Counted from the stretch's first letter, positions 52,146-61,739 are shown. The stretch is 64,000 bases of DNA from Pseudacidobacterium ailaaui (GCF_000688455.1 NZ_JIAL01000001.1:775001-839000); one strand, 5' to 3'. Made by a program: numbers and translations. Notes: generated by a model from the letters alone, not told the origin.

Positions 52146-54154
52146 AGATACCGATATCGGATTACTGCCGCGACCTTCGTTTTCTCTCCTTTCGCGTCTC
52201 CGGGCTGCGCGGCGCGAAACTATGGAAACGGTCCATCCTGCCCCTGCTCTTTTTTCTCGCCGCTCCGCTCGTCGCCCAGCAAAAACCGCTTGTGGAGATC
52301 TCCGGGTACACCATTGATGCGCAGCTTTCTCCAGCGGACCACAAGCTGTCGGCCACGGCCAGCGTCACCTTTACAGTGCTCGACAACTCTGACAACGCCA
52401 TCTTTGAGCTTCATGGCGCATTAAAGGTCGAAAAAGTCACTGACACCACAGGCAAGGCCCTGACCGGCGAACGCGGCCCAAACGCAACCGTCATCGTCAC
52501 CCCGGCTTCGCCCCTCGTCAAAGGGCAGCAGTATACCTGGGTCTTTACTTATGACGGCGCGCTCCAGGATGAAACAGGAAGCCCGGTCGAGGGGCTGAAA
52601 CTGGCCTATGTAGGCGACCCCATCAGCTACCTGCTCTATCCCGGACGCTGGTTTCCCATGTCTGGCTTCCTCACTGACCGCTTTACCGCTGACATTCACG
52701 TGAAGGTCCCAGCCGGATACCGCGTCATCGGCAGCGGCGCAACCACTTCTACCAGCGGCGAGTACGACTTTCATTGGGCCAAATCCGGATTCCCCGGCAC
52801 CATCATTGCCGGCAAGTTTGCCCCACCAGTGGCGGCCGCGCCAAACATCCATATCTATACAACTGAGGCGCACAAACAGTTCGCGCAGGATTACGGTCAG
52901 GCCGCGCTCCGCGAATTTGCCTACTTCACCAGCACCTTCGGCGTGCCTGATTCCACGCAACTGAATGTCGTTGAGCTTCCAGACGATACCGTCCATGTAT
53001 GGTGGGCGCCAGAGATTGCCGCCGTTGCCGGCTCCTACATCGGCAGCAACATCAATAGCTATCGCCTGCTGGCGAACACGATTGCGCATCAGTGGTGGGG
53101 GTGCCAGGTCAGCCCGGCCACGCTCAACGATGAGTGGCTGGAAAACGGCATGTCTCGCTACGCCGAACTGATGTATCTCGAAGACCAGGCCGGACGCAAC
53201 GCCATGAACACCGCCATTCAGGACGTCTCCGCCAGCGCGCTGGCCTATGACACCATCCCGCTCACCAGCGCCGGACGCCTTGCGCCCTTCTCGCCGCAGT
53301 TCCAGGCCATGACCCTGGACAAGGGAGCCATGGTCTTCCACATGCTTCGCTGGGAAGTTGGCCAGGACAGCTTCCTGAAAATTCTGCGTGCGGTGCTCAC
53401 GCAGTACAAAGACCAGTCTGTGAAGACCAGCGACTTTGAGAAGCTGGCCGAGGCCCAGTCCCAGCAGCAGCTCACCCCGTTCTTCGCACAGTGGCTCGAC
53501 GGTACCGGAGCTCCACAATTCACCAACAAATATGCGGTCTACCGTCTGGGCAACAACAAAGGCTTCCGCACGATCGGAGAGATCCAGCAGGACCTCGACC
53601 TCTTCAATATGCCCGTCGAGCTACGCATTGAAACTGATGGCAAAACGGAGGAGCGTCGTGTGGACGTGGTCGGTTCAGACTCGCAATTTGTCGTGGACAC
53701 CTTCGGCCGTCCGCGCCATATCACAATTGATCCTGACAACTGGATCCTCAAAAACTCCACCGACATGCAGGTGCGGGTCCATATTCTGAAAGGCCAGAAC
53801 CTGGTTGCAGCCGGAGACCTTACCGGGGCGCTGGCCGAATACCAGCAGGCCCTCAAGGTCAACCCGAACAGCTCGCTGGCCAGCTACCGCATCGGCGAAG
53901 TCCTCTTTACCATGCGCAACTATCAGGCTTCGATCAATGCTTACCGCGACGCCCTGCGTGGCGATGACGATCCAAAGTGGACCGAGGTCTGGAGCCACAT
54001 CCAGATTGGCAAAATCTTTGATGTGACCGGACAGCGCGACCGCGCCATCCCTGAATACCGTCAGGCATTGCAGACCAATGACAACACCGGCGGCGCGCTG
54101 AATGAGGCGAGAAGGTATCTGCAGACGCCATACAAGCGCCCGGACAATGAGTAA
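52142..54154 (+). CDS. M1-peptidase-like protein without zinc site, with TPR tail
   Basis: A 670-residue exported protein with a signal peptide after a 25-residue polar lead (core ILPLLFFLAAPLVAQ). The middle looks like a gluzincin (M1 aminopeptidase) fold: RWFPMSGFLTDRF, then AHQWWG and NDEWLENGMSRYAEL. In active M1 enzymes this is HExxHQWWG and WLNEG. Here the positions read N312-T313-x-x-H316 and E334-N335, so the first His, the catalytic Glu and the third zinc ligand are all lost. A TPR-like region follows (about 560-660; LTGALAEYQQALKVNPNSS). It is probably a binding or scaffold protein, not a peptidase. The start overlaps lpxB. Confidence 0.85.
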   Translation: MKIPISDYCRDLRFLSFRVSGLRGAKLWKRSILPLLFFLAAPLVAQQKPLVEISGYTIDAQLSPADHKLSATASVTFTVLDNSDNAIFELHGALKVEKVTDTTGKALTGERGPNATVIVTPASPLVKGQQYTWVFTYDGALQDETGSPVEGLKLAYVGDPISYLLYPGRWFPMSGFLTDRFTADIHVKVPAGYRVIGSGATTSTSGEYDFHWAKSGFPGTIIAGKFAPPVAAAPNIHIYTTEAHKQFAQDYGQAALREFAYFTSTFGVPDSTQLNVVELPDDTVHVWWAPEIAAVAGSYIGSNINSYRLLANTIAHQWWGCQVSPATLNDEWLENGMSRYAELMYLEDQAGRNAMNTAIQDVSASALAYDTIPLTSAGRLAPFSPQFQAMTLDKGAMVFHMLRWEVGQDSFLKILRAVLTQYKDQSVKTSDFEKLAEAQSQQQLTPFFAQWLDGTGAPQFTNKYAVYRLGNNKGFRTIGEIQQDLDLFNMPVELRIETDGKTEERRVDVVGSDSQFVVDTFGRPRHITIDPDNWILKNSTDMQVRVHILKGQNLVAAGDLTGALAEYQQALKVNPNSSLASYRIGEVLFTMRNYQASINAYRDALRGDDDPKWTEVWSHIQIGKIFDVTGQRDRAIPEYRQALQTNDNTGGALNEARRYLQTPYKRPDNE

Positions 54155-54188
54155 AGCATCCTAGCGGTCCTTCGAACCGAACCACGGT

Positions 54189-56588
54189 CTAGGGCAACTG
54201 CAACACCTGCGCTCCCCCATGTAACGGATACCTGGTGCCCTTCCACACCAGGTCACCGGTCATCCCGGCAGGCAATGCCACATGTGCCGACCACTGCCTG
54301 CCGTTTAGCTCATACTCCACGTGAATTTCCCCGCCTTCATGGGGCATGGCCGCGTCCAGATGCGTCAGCCTGCCCAGATGCGGCTCCATCCGCACGGTCT
54401 TGAATCCCGGGGAAGCCGGATGGATGCCCGCCACTACCGTCAGCAAATCATAGTTGGGACTTGCGCTCCAGGCGTGACAATCCGAGCGCGTCGGCTCCGG
54501 CTGTTCGGCCCAGGTGCTCAGCCCCAATTGCAGCATCTGGCGCCACGGTGCCAGCTCCTCCAGATAGCGGTCTGCCAGGTCGGCCGCTTCAAGGGCACGC
54601 GCCAGATAAAAGCGGAAGTAATAGCTCATCGCGGACATCGGAGGTACGGTGCTTCCTTCTATCTGCACCCCTTGTCCTTCCCGGGATGCCAGCACGCGCT
54701 CCAGAACCTTCTTCTGCAGCGCGCGCGGAGCTACGTTCTGCCATACAGCCAGAACATTCGCTTGCTGGCTGTAGCTGTTCTTCGCCGGAGTATCTGCATA
54801 CACCCCGTAGCGCGCGTCCCAGCAGAGCCGGTTGAGTGCATCCGTGGACTTCTCGATCATCGCCTGATAAGCGGCGGCCCGCTCCTGGCTGCCGAAATGC
54901 CTCTCCATCTCCGCTGCATCATGCAGGGCCTCGATAAACTGTAGGGTGAGAAAGGCGGACCCGCCATCGGCCTCCTGCGGTGGAACACCATCCGGGTACC
55001 CACTCGTCCAGTCAGCAAACTCCCACCAGCGGACCCTGCCCATCAGACCGTCAGGACGCAGATGCGATGCATACCAGTCCATGACGCCGCGTGTGTGCGG
55101 TAGCACCTCGCGCACCAACGCCTCGTCATCCACATACATCCAGTAGTCGTGCAGCATGTCCACCCAGAGCAGCGAAAACGTAGGAATAAACTGCGGCAGC
55201 CGCGAGGGGTATCGGCTCTGTGTCAGCCCTTCGGGCACCAAAGAAGCCTCTATGTTCGTGATGGCCTGCCGTGCCAACCGGCTGTCCCCAGTCATGGCAT
55301 AGGAAATCAGCGCCTGGATGCGTGTATCGCCTACGTATTGCAACTGCTCCCAGTATGGAGCATCCATGTACGTCTCATGCGCGCACAGTCGTGCAGTACG
55401 CCATCCCGTCTCCCAGAGTTTCTTCAGGTCCGGAATGTCTGCCTCGATGCTCGCCTTTTCCTCAAAGGGATAAGCATTGAACCATCCGCGAAGATTGTCC
55501 AGCCGCAGCGGCTCATCTTTCGTCGTCACCTCGATTTGCAGATACCGCCAGGTCCGCCACCAGAGAGGTTGATACGAGCGGTGCTCTCCGCCATCGCTCA
55601 TGAAGGTATCATCCATGCCTTCGATATGCCGGCCGGCAATCTCATTGCGATTGCCTTTCTGCCCGTGCTCATCATAGAGCGCCTCAGCATAGGTCAGGCG
55701 CACCTCAGCGTCGCGTCCTCCGCTCATCGTCAGCTCAGGATAGGCCGTTTCCAGCACCCCGTTGTCCAGCAGGAGAACCACATGCGTATGCGCAGGTACC
55801 TTCAGTGGCTGCGCGGGAAATTCCGGCACCGCATCCAGCCCATCCACGCGCACTGGTTTTCCGGCATCCACCAGCCGGTGTTCCATTGGCGGCAGCGGGT
55901 CCTGGACCAGCTCCCAGTTATTGTCCGCATCCTGGGCCTCGCGCGTGGCGGCGCGGCCAATCACGATAGCATGATGCCACTGGTCTGCATCCGGCACCTG
56001 CTCAGCATCCCAGCTCCATATCGTCAGCCGTCCATCGACGCGCTCCGGCGGACCCGCGGCGTAATATCCCTTCACGTGATTCGTTGCAGCCAGGCCGCGG
56101 CCTGTGTCCTGCCTCACCAACCAGGAGCCGTCTGTGTTTGCGATCTCCTCGGCTGCTGTGTCTCCCTGCAGCAGAAAGCCAGTGCGGTTGCTCATCTGCG
56201 CCACCGGAGCGCGCGTGCCAAAGTTCCACACCGTCGCCGCAATGACGTTCTTTCCGGAATGGAGCAAAGGGGCCAGATCCAGCGTCTCAAACCTCCAGTG
56301 GAACAGATCGCCCCGCGCCGGGCCTTCCCCCGCGTATTGTCCATTCACGTGCAGCAGGAAGCGGTTGTCCGCGCTCACATGCACCCAGAAGTGTTCCGGC
56401 TTTGCCGGCAGTGTGATCTCTCTTCGGAAGCGATAGACCCCCTCGTCCCTCTGCGGAGCATCCGGACAGGCAATCCAGGCCGCATGCCATTTCGCGGCTA
56501 CCAGGGCCGGATTCAACGGCTTCTCTTCCTGCGCAAGTAAGGAATAGGAGAAAAAATACAGCAGGGCAAACACGAGCGGGCGCATCAT
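54189..56588 (-). CDS. Secreted alpha-L-rhamnosidase-like glycosidase (GH78)
   Basis: A 799-residue protein with a signal peptide (about 1-19). Beta-sandwich domains at the N-terminus (including FRREITLPAKPEHFWVHVSADNRF) precede an (alpha/alpha)6 barrel. DAPYWEQLQYVGDTR near residue 415 corresponds to the GH78 block that holds the general acid, and SDCHAWSASPNYDLL near residue 700 is a well-kept GH78 signature. A C-terminal beta domain follows. Such enzymes remove rhamnose from plant polysaccharides or glycosides. It is separate from the glycan locus at 27.6-39.6 kb and lacks the 19-bp motif. It converges with the M1-like gene. Confidence 0.88.
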   Translation of the reverse strand: MMRPLVFALLYFFSYSLLAQEEKPLNPALVAAKWHAAWIACPDAPQRDEGVYRFRREITLPAKPEHFWVHVSADNRFLLHVNGQYAGEGPARGDLFHWRFETLDLAPLLHSGKNVIAATVWNFGTRAPVAQMSNRTGFLLQGDTAAEEIANTDGSWLVRQDTGRGLAATNHVKGYYAAGPPERVDGRLTIWSWDAEQVPDADQWHHAIVIGRAATREAQDADNNWELVQDPLPPMEHRLVDAGKPVRVDGLDAVPEFPAQPLKVPAHTHVVLLLDNGVLETAYPELTMSGGRDAEVRLTYAEALYDEHGQKGNRNEIAGRHIEGMDDTFMSDGGEHRSYQPLWWRTWRYLQIEVTTKDEPLRLDNLRGWFNAYPFEEKASIEADIPDLKKLWETGWRTARLCAHETYMDAPYWEQLQYVGDTRIQALISYAMTGDSRLARQAITNIEASLVPEGLTQSRYPSRLPQFIPTFSLLWVDMLHDYWMYVDDEALVREVLPHTRGVMDWYASHLRPDGLMGRVRWWEFADWTSGYPDGVPPQEADGGSAFLTLQFIEALHDAAEMERHFGSQERAAAYQAMIEKSTDALNRLCWDARYGVYADTPAKNSYSQQANVLAVWQNVAPRALQKKVLERVLASREGQGVQIEGSTVPPMSAMSYYFRFYLARALEAADLADRYLEELAPWRQMLQLGLSTWAEQPEPTRSDCHAWSASPNYDLLTVVAGIHPASPGFKTVRMEPHLGRLTHLDAAMPHEGGEIHVEYELNGRQWSAHVALPAGMTGDLVWKGTRYPLHGGAQVLQLP

Positions 56589-56647
56589 GTGGCCCAGAGT
56601 ATCAGATAGGCATCGAGGGGGAGAATGTATTGCCTCCCCCGCCTCGA

Positions 56648-57205
56648 CTAAGCGACTTCGGCGCGCTCGATCGAAGGCTTGCGATAGCCTTCCGTGGCCA
56701 GATGTTTTCCCATCGCGGCATACAGGCCCTCCTCGCGCGGCTGCCAGGTGCCCAGTCCATCTACATAGCGGTTGTACATGCAGAAGGCAGCGGCAATCAG
56801 CACGGTGTCGTGGATCTCCAGGTCTGTCGCACCTTCTCGCCGCGCTGCTTCCACATCTTCGGCCGTGACATGCTTTCCGCCCTTCTGCACTTTGCTGGCG
56901 ATCACCAGCAGCGCCTTCAGCTTCTCTGAGATCGCAGCATGGCGGAAGTCCGCCTTCACCCGCTTCACCAGCTCTTCATCGCCCAGATGGGCCGCCGCTG
57001 CTGCGCCATGACTCGTCTGGCAGAAGTAACAGTCATTTAAGTAGGAGACATACGTCGCAATCAGCTCGCGCTCTCCCCCGGTCAGCGTGTTTGGCTCATG
57101 CAGCAGCACATGGGCCAGCTCACGCATTGGCCTTGCTGTCTCCGGGCGGAAGGCAAAGCCGGCGCTGATTCCAGGAAGTCCGTCAGGCAATGCAATATGA
57201 GGCAT
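56648..57205 (-). CDS. AhpD-like carboxymuconolactone decarboxylase-family protein, copy 2
   Basis: A 185-residue all-helical protein of the AhpD/CMD family, peroxidase-related subgroup. The redox CxxC is in NDCYFCQTSHGAAA with the nearby His that completes the proton relay, so alkylhydroperoxidase-type activity is likely. It starts eleven bases after the stop of copy 1. A 249-base segment coding for its middle and C-terminal part is almost identical to the same part of copy 1, while the N-terminal and extreme C-terminal parts differ. The extra N-terminal piece (FRPETARPMRELAHVLLHE) is usual for this subgroup. Confidence 0.88.
   Translation of the reverse strand: MPHIALPDGLPGISAGFAFRPETARPMRELAHVLLHEPNTLTGGERELIATYVSYLNDCYFCQTSHGAAAAAHLGDEELVKRVKADFRHAAISEKLKALLVIASKVQKGGKHVTAEDVEAARREGATDLEIHDTVLIAAAFCMYNRYVDGLGTWQPREEGLYAAMGKHLATEGYRKPSIERAEVA
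56733..56981. repeat. 249-bp block nearly identical to 57329-57577
   Basis: Only two differences by eye (positions 56759 and 56900) against the copy in the upstream paralogue, at offset 596. The flanks differ strongly, which points to recent gene conversion between the two AhpD-like genes. Confidence 0.85.
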
Positions 57206-57216
57206 GTTGGTTCTCC

Positions 57217-57804
57217 TTAATCTTGAAAAGAGGATGGGGTCGCAGCTTCTATCGGCAGATACTCCTTGCTCACCGTCACATATCCGTCTCGGGCGATCCG
57301 TTTTCCGCGTTCGCGATACATGGCTTCATCGCGCGGCTGCCAGGTGCCCAGTCCGTCTACATAGCGGTTGTACATGCAGAAGGCAGCGGCAATCAGCACG
57401 GTGTCGTGGATCTCCAGGTCTGTCGCACCTTCTCGCCGCGCTGCTTCCACATCTTCGGCCGTGACATGCTTTCCGCCCTTCTGCACTTTGCTGGCAATCA
57501 CCAGCAGCGCCTTCAGCTTCTCTGAGATCGCAGCATGGCGGAAGTCCGCCTTCACCCGCTTCACCAGCTCTTCATCGTCATGCAGGCTTGCTGCGGCAAT
57601 TGCTCCGTGGATGGTCTGGCAGTAATAGCAGTCATTCAAGTAGGAAACATACGTTGCAATCAGCTCGCGTTCTCCGGCCGTCAGCGTGTGTGGCTGATGC
57701 AGGAGGACTTCCACCAGATCATTCAGAGGTTTCGCTGTTTCCGGACGGAACGCCATGGCTCCGCGGATCCCTGGCAGATCTTCCGGCAGATGAATATAGG
57801 GCAT
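57217..57804 (-). CDS. AhpD-like carboxymuconolactone decarboxylase-family protein, copy 1
   Basis: A 195-residue paralogue of the following gene, with CxxC in NDCYYCQTIHGAIAAA. It is the first of the pair, with AAGGAG about eight bases before the ATG. The two proteins share the same plan; the region after SLHDDEELVKRVKADFRH is nearly identical to copy 2. Two AhpD-like proteins made together could form a mixed oligomer, as these proteins are usually trimers or hexamers. The APC transporter gene lies 14 bases upstream on the same strand, so all three may be one operon. Confidence 0.88.
   Translation of the reverse strand: MPYIHLPEDLPGIRGAMAFRPETAKPLNDLVEVLLHQPHTLTAGERELIATYVSYLNDCYYCQTIHGAIAAASLHDDEELVKRVKADFRHAAISEKLKALLVIASKVQKGGKHVTAEDVEAARREGATDLEIHDTVLIAAAFCMYNRYVDGLGTWQPRDEAMYRERGKRIARDGYVTVSKEYLPIEAATPSSFQD
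57329..57577. repeat. 249-bp block nearly identical to 56733-56981
   Basis: Second copy of the homogenised AhpD-like segment, in the gene at 57217-57804. Confidence 0.85.
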
Positions 57805-57818
57805 GGTTACGACTCCTT

Positions 57819-59141
57819 TCAGGAAAGACTAGGTTCTGCGGCCTCCGCCGACGCTAGATTCGCAGGCGTAAACCATCGCCGCAGCAGGCCGCCACTTAGC
57901 ACCACGGCCACACCTACCAACGCAGGCAATGGATTGTGTAGTAATACCAGCAGCGCAATGACTCCGCTACCAGTAAGAAAAACTACCGGCGCCGCGGGAT
58001 ACCACCAGCGATCTACCGGCCTCTTTAGCCGGAAAAGCGAGGCCGCTGACAACGCTAAAAAGCACACAGCGGAAAAAATGACGTATGCCAGGATCCGGTC
58101 AAAGGCCCCAAAGCAGAGCGCCAGCATCGCCATGGCCGTCTGGAGCAGGACCGCGTTGGCGGGTGTGCCAAAACGCGGATGGATCCTTCCAAACACAGGA
58201 AAGAAAGCGCCGTCTCTCGCCATGGCAAAGTAGACCCGCGGCGCCGCCATCGTCATGGCCATCAGGCCACCGGCGACGGAAAGCAGCACACAGCCGGAAA
58301 GCACTTTACCGCCGGCTGGTCCAAAAAGCACGGACCCGAACTGCGCCACAAACGCTGTGTTGGACACAATGCGCTCCATCGGAACAACGCACAGAAACGC
58401 AAAGCTCACCGCAAGGTAAACGCTCGTCACCACCAGGACTCCGCCGACAAACGCCACCGGCAGCGTGCGCCTCGGCTCCCGCACCTCGCCTGCCAGCTTG
58501 CCTGCCTCCCACCAGCCGCCGAAGCTAAAGAAAGCATTCACGGTCGCTCCGGCAATGGCGGCAAACCATGCCTCCGATCCAGGACGCCGCGACGCCAGAG
58601 GCAGCAGGTTCCCCATAGATGCGTGGCCTGAGACAAAGGCCCATCCCACCAGAGCAAACAGCACAGCAATCTTCAGCAGGTTGGCGGTGGCCATTACTCG
58701 GCTGCTCAGCCGCGTCCCGATATAGTTGAGGAGGCCAAGGCAGAGAAGAAACAGGGCGGGAAGAAAACGGGCCGCATGCGAAGAAAGGCCCTCTAGCGAT
58801 TGCACATACGGCACCGCTCCCACCGCGAGCGCCGCGGCCACACCGGGGTCCATCACCGCGGCCGACATCCAGCCATACAGGAAAGCCACCCGGCCGCCAT
58901 AGCCCTCTCGCAGATACACATATTCTCCGCCTGCATGGGGAAAGCGCACCGCAAGTTCTGCATAGCACAGGGCACCGCACAGCGCGACCACCGCCATCCC
59001 GCACCACACGGCAGCCAACAGCAGCGGCGAGCCCAGGGACTTCGCCATCGTGGCCGGGGTCAGAAAAATCCCCAGTGCGATGGATTCTCCAGTGACCACG
59101 GCCATCGTCGCGGCCACACCCATTTGTCTGCGGGGCTCCAT
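57819..59141 (-). CDS. APC-family amino acid permease
   Basis: A 440-residue inner-membrane transporter with about twelve helices. The first helix contains the broken GESIALGIFLTPATMAKSLGS typical of APC carriers, and GEYVYLREGYG marks the loop after helix 2. The FFSFGGWWEAGKLAGEVREPRRTLP block in helix 6 and the following loop is a family hallmark (pattern EE/KxPxRxxP). Closest types move neutral or basic amino acids in exchange or with protons; the exact substrate cannot be told. It lies upstream of the two AhpD-like genes and may share their transcript. Confidence 0.9.
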   Translation of the reverse strand: MEPRRQMGVAATMAVVTGESIALGIFLTPATMAKSLGSPLLLAAVWCGMAVVALCGALCYAELAVRFPHAGGEYVYLREGYGGRVAFLYGWMSAAVMDPGVAAALAVGAVPYVQSLEGLSSHAARFLPALFLLCLGLLNYIGTRLSSRVMATANLLKIAVLFALVGWAFVSGHASMGNLLPLASRRPGSEAWFAAIAGATVNAFFSFGGWWEAGKLAGEVREPRRTLPVAFVGGVLVVTSVYLAVSFAFLCVVPMERIVSNTAFVAQFGSVLFGPAGGKVLSGCVLLSVAGGLMAMTMAAPRVYFAMARDGAFFPVFGRIHPRFGTPANAVLLQTAMAMLALCFGAFDRILAYVIFSAVCFLALSAASLFRLKRPVDRWWYPAAPVVFLTGSGVIALLVLLHNPLPALVGVAVVLSGGLLRRWFTPANLASAEAAEPSLS

Positions 59142-59202
59142 GCCGGAACCATCCTACCTGCCCCGTTGGGGAGAAACATCCATCAAAAGGTTGAATTACT
59201 GG

Positions 59203-60441
59203 TCATTCGTAGCGGAGCGCCTCTATCGGATTCAGGTTCGCCGCCCGCATGGCCGGGACCATGCCGCTTATCAGTCCGACGACAATCAGGATCCCTGTCG
59301 CCACCAGAACAATCGTGGGGGAAATCAGCAGGTAGATGTCTGCGGCCTCCGCATGGCTGGCCAGTGCGCTGTAAAAGGTGATGCGCCCCACGGCGATGGA
59401 AACCGCATAAGCCAGCGCAATGCCAATGGCCCCTCCGGTTGCGGTAATCACCAGGGCTTCGGCCAGAAACTGGACCAGAATATGCCGCTTCTGCGCACCC
59501 AGCGCCTTTTCTACACCGATTTCCCGCGTACGCTGCTGCACCGCAACCAGCATGATGTTCATTAGCCCGATTCCGGCAATGCCCAGCGTGAGCGCACCAA
59601 TAAACAAGAGCAGCGCCTGCAATGCGATGGTGATGATCCGAAACTGGTGCAGTTGTTCCATCAGGTTGGCGACAAAGATGGCGTTGCGGTCCGAAGGCCG
59701 GAAGTTATGCGCCGCAGCCAGCGTTTTGCGGATGGCCTGCTCCACCGCCATGTGGTCGCCTGTGTAATTCATCCATATCCCATCCAGATACTTCATGTCC
59801 TTGATGTCTCCCATGGTGCTGAAAGGGACATAAATCTGGCGGTTCACATCGTCATCGCCCTCCTGCATTTTGGGCTTGAGCACGCCAATTACGGTAAAGC
59901 TGATGCCGTTGATCCGGATCCTCTGGCCAATCGCATATTGCCCGGAAAAGAGCTTGCTCTTGGCCTCGGAAGCAATCACCGCCACATGCTCCCTTTGCTG
60001 GTCATCCAGGTCCGTGAAAAAGCGTCCAGAGTCGATGTCCAGCCGCATGATTTCCTGGATCTCCGGGCGATATCCGTTGACCCACCACGTATAGCTATGC
60101 AGATCATTCGCAACAGAAACCTGCTTGGAAAGCATGGGAGAGATATGCTGCAGGTTCGGAACCGTGTTCCATAGACGGTCGACATCGTCCTGCGTAAAAC
60201 GCACCTGCACTCCGGCCTTGGTGCCTCCGGCCTGTTCGCTGGTCGTTCCAGGAAAAACGCCAATCAGTTGGGTTCCCCATTGCTCAAAAATGGCCTCGAT
60301 GGCGCGGCTGAAGCCGGCGCCATAAGCCAGCAACAACACCACCGTTGCAATGCCCCAGGCCATGCCTGCTATCGTGATGGCGGTCCGGCGGCGGTTATAC
60401 AGCATGGCATCCCAGGCCTGTCCCCAAAGATCGCGCAACAT
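59203..60441 (-). CDS. MacB-like ABC transporter permease, copy 2
   Basis: A 412-residue permease of the MacB/FtsX type: one membrane helix at the N-terminus (about 20-42), a large periplasmic MacB core domain (about 45-260) and three helices at the C-terminus. The FtsX domain has IAGIGLMNIMLVAVQQRTREIGVEKALGAQKRHI, a hallmark of MacB. There is no ATPase domain in the protein. It follows its paralogue by eight bases on the same strand. Substrates of such transporters include peptides, lipoproteins or macrolides, and the transport is mechanical, across the periplasm. The two may pair as a heterodimer. Confidence 0.92.
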   Translation of the reverse strand: MLRDLWGQAWDAMLYNRRRTAITIAGMAWGIATVVLLLAYGAGFSRAIEAIFEQWGTQLIGVFPGTTSEQAGGTKAGVQVRFTQDDVDRLWNTVPNLQHISPMLSKQVSVANDLHSYTWWVNGYRPEIQEIMRLDIDSGRFFTDLDDQQREHVAVIASEAKSKLFSGQYAIGQRIRINGISFTVIGVLKPKMQEGDDDVNRQIYVPFSTMGDIKDMKYLDGIWMNYTGDHMAVEQAIRKTLAAAHNFRPSDRNAIFVANLMEQLHQFRIITIALQALLLFIGALTLGIAGIGLMNIMLVAVQQRTREIGVEKALGAQKRHILVQFLAEALVITATGGAIGIALAYAVSIAVGRITFYSALASHAEAADIYLLISPTIVLVATGILIVVGLISGMVPAMRAANLNPIEALRYE

Positions 60442-60449
60442 CGTATCTC

Positions 60450-61739
60450 CTATTCCCGGCGCAGGGCCTCTACCGGATCCAGGTCCGCAGCCTTCCCTGC
60501 CGGATATACTCCAGCGGCCATTCCGCTCATACTCAGGGCGCCCAGCGCCAGCACCACCGACCAGGGAGCCATATGCGGAGGATCAAAGCCCTGCATATTG
60601 TTTCCCATCGCCGCCTGAAGCGCAGACATCAGCCCTGCCGCCCCCGCAATCCCGGCCAGTCCACTCACCCCGGTCAGCAGCAGGCCCTCCAGAAAGAACT
60701 GCGTCATGATGTTCCGTCGCGTCGCCCCCAGGGCCTTCCGCAGGCCAATCTCGCTCGTGCGCTCGCTTACGGAAACCAGCATAATGTTGATGATCCCCAC
60801 CGCACCCAGCGCCAGGGTCACAATCCCTACCCCACCCAGAAAAACATCCATTGCTGTCCAGATCTTGCCGACCATCTCCTCCGTCTTGATGGTGTCCCAC
60901 TCATTGAAGGCGTCCTCCACATCAGGATCAAAGTTGTGCCTGCGGGCGATGATCTCATGCACCTGCCGCTTGGCTTCTGCATTCTCCCCGCGCACTCTCG
61001 GCTGGTATTGGATCGAAGTGACCGAATCGGCCGGAATGTTCTCACCCTTCACTGGAAACATCTCCAACATGGTGCTCAGCGGGATATAGATTTTCTGATT
61101 TTCATTGTCATTGTTCCCACGTCCGGTCTTATCGGCGACCCCGATTACCTGAAAGTCTGCCCCATTCAGCAGTACCGTCTCACCCAGCGCAGGACGTCCA
61201 GGAAAGAGCAGCTTTGCGCTCTTTTCCCCCAGGACCACCACGCGGTTTCTGCCGCTCATGTCCGCCGCGCTGAGAAACCGCCCCTGTCGCAAAGGGAGAA
61301 AGCGGACGCTGCTATAGTTCGGCTCGGCCCCGATCACCTGTCCGCCCGCGCTTTCATACTGGCTCTGCTGCTTGATGTCGTTGCGGCTGATGAAGGCCGT
61401 CGCGTCACGGACCTCCGGCGCCTCGTTGCGAATGGCTTCCGCGTCCGCCAGTGTCAGGTTGTAAGGCCGCATTCCCGTATGCTGGTTCGGTACTGCCGGA
61501 ATCGTACCTCCCCACATCATGATCAGGTCATTCCCCAGCGTGGCCAGGGAACGCCTTTGACCAGACCGGAAACCCTCGCCCACGCCAATCAGCAAGAGCA
61601 TGGACCCCACACCCCAGGCAATGCCAAACATGGTCAGAAATGAGCGCAGCTTGTTTGCCCAGATGGCCCGGAAGACCTGCCCGAAAGTATCGCCAACACC
61701 TTGCAGCATCTTCCTGAAGTACGGATTTTCCGCGTTCAT
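60450..61739 (-). CDS. MacB-like ABC transporter permease, copy 1
   Basis: A 429-residue permease with the same plan as the next gene: N-terminal helix (LRSFLTMFGIAWGVGSMLLLIGVGEG), periplasmic MacB core domain and a C-terminal FtsX domain with VGIINIMLVSVSERTSEIGLRKALGATRRNI. I chose ATG 61739; the frame is open to 61814 but that part has no family similarity. The presence of two permease genes with no ATPase gene on either side means the ATPase must be encoded elsewhere, or the system has lost it. No adaptor gene is adjacent. Confidence 0.92.
   Translation of the reverse strand: MNAENPYFRKMLQGVGDTFGQVFRAIWANKLRSFLTMFGIAWGVGSMLLLIGVGEGFRSGQRRSLATLGNDLIMMWGGTIPAVPNQHTGMRPYNLTLADAEAIRNEAPEVRDATAFISRNDIKQQSQYESAGGQVIGAEPNYSSVRFLPLRQGRFLSAADMSGRNRVVVLGEKSAKLLFPGRPALGETVLLNGADFQVIGVADKTGRGNNDNENQKIYIPLSTMLEMFPVKGENIPADSVTSIQYQPRVRGENAEAKRQVHEIIARRHNFDPDVEDAFNEWDTIKTEEMVGKIWTAMDVFLGGVGIVTLALGAVGIINIMLVSVSERTSEIGLRKALGATRRNIMTQFFLEGLLLTGVSGLAGIAGAAGLMSALQAAMGNNMQGFDPPHMAPWSVVLALGALSMSGMAAGVYPAGKAADLDPVEALRRE

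Noticed and set aside
55149-56540. 463-residue open frame on the + strand
   Set aside because: Antisense shadow of the GH78-type gene.
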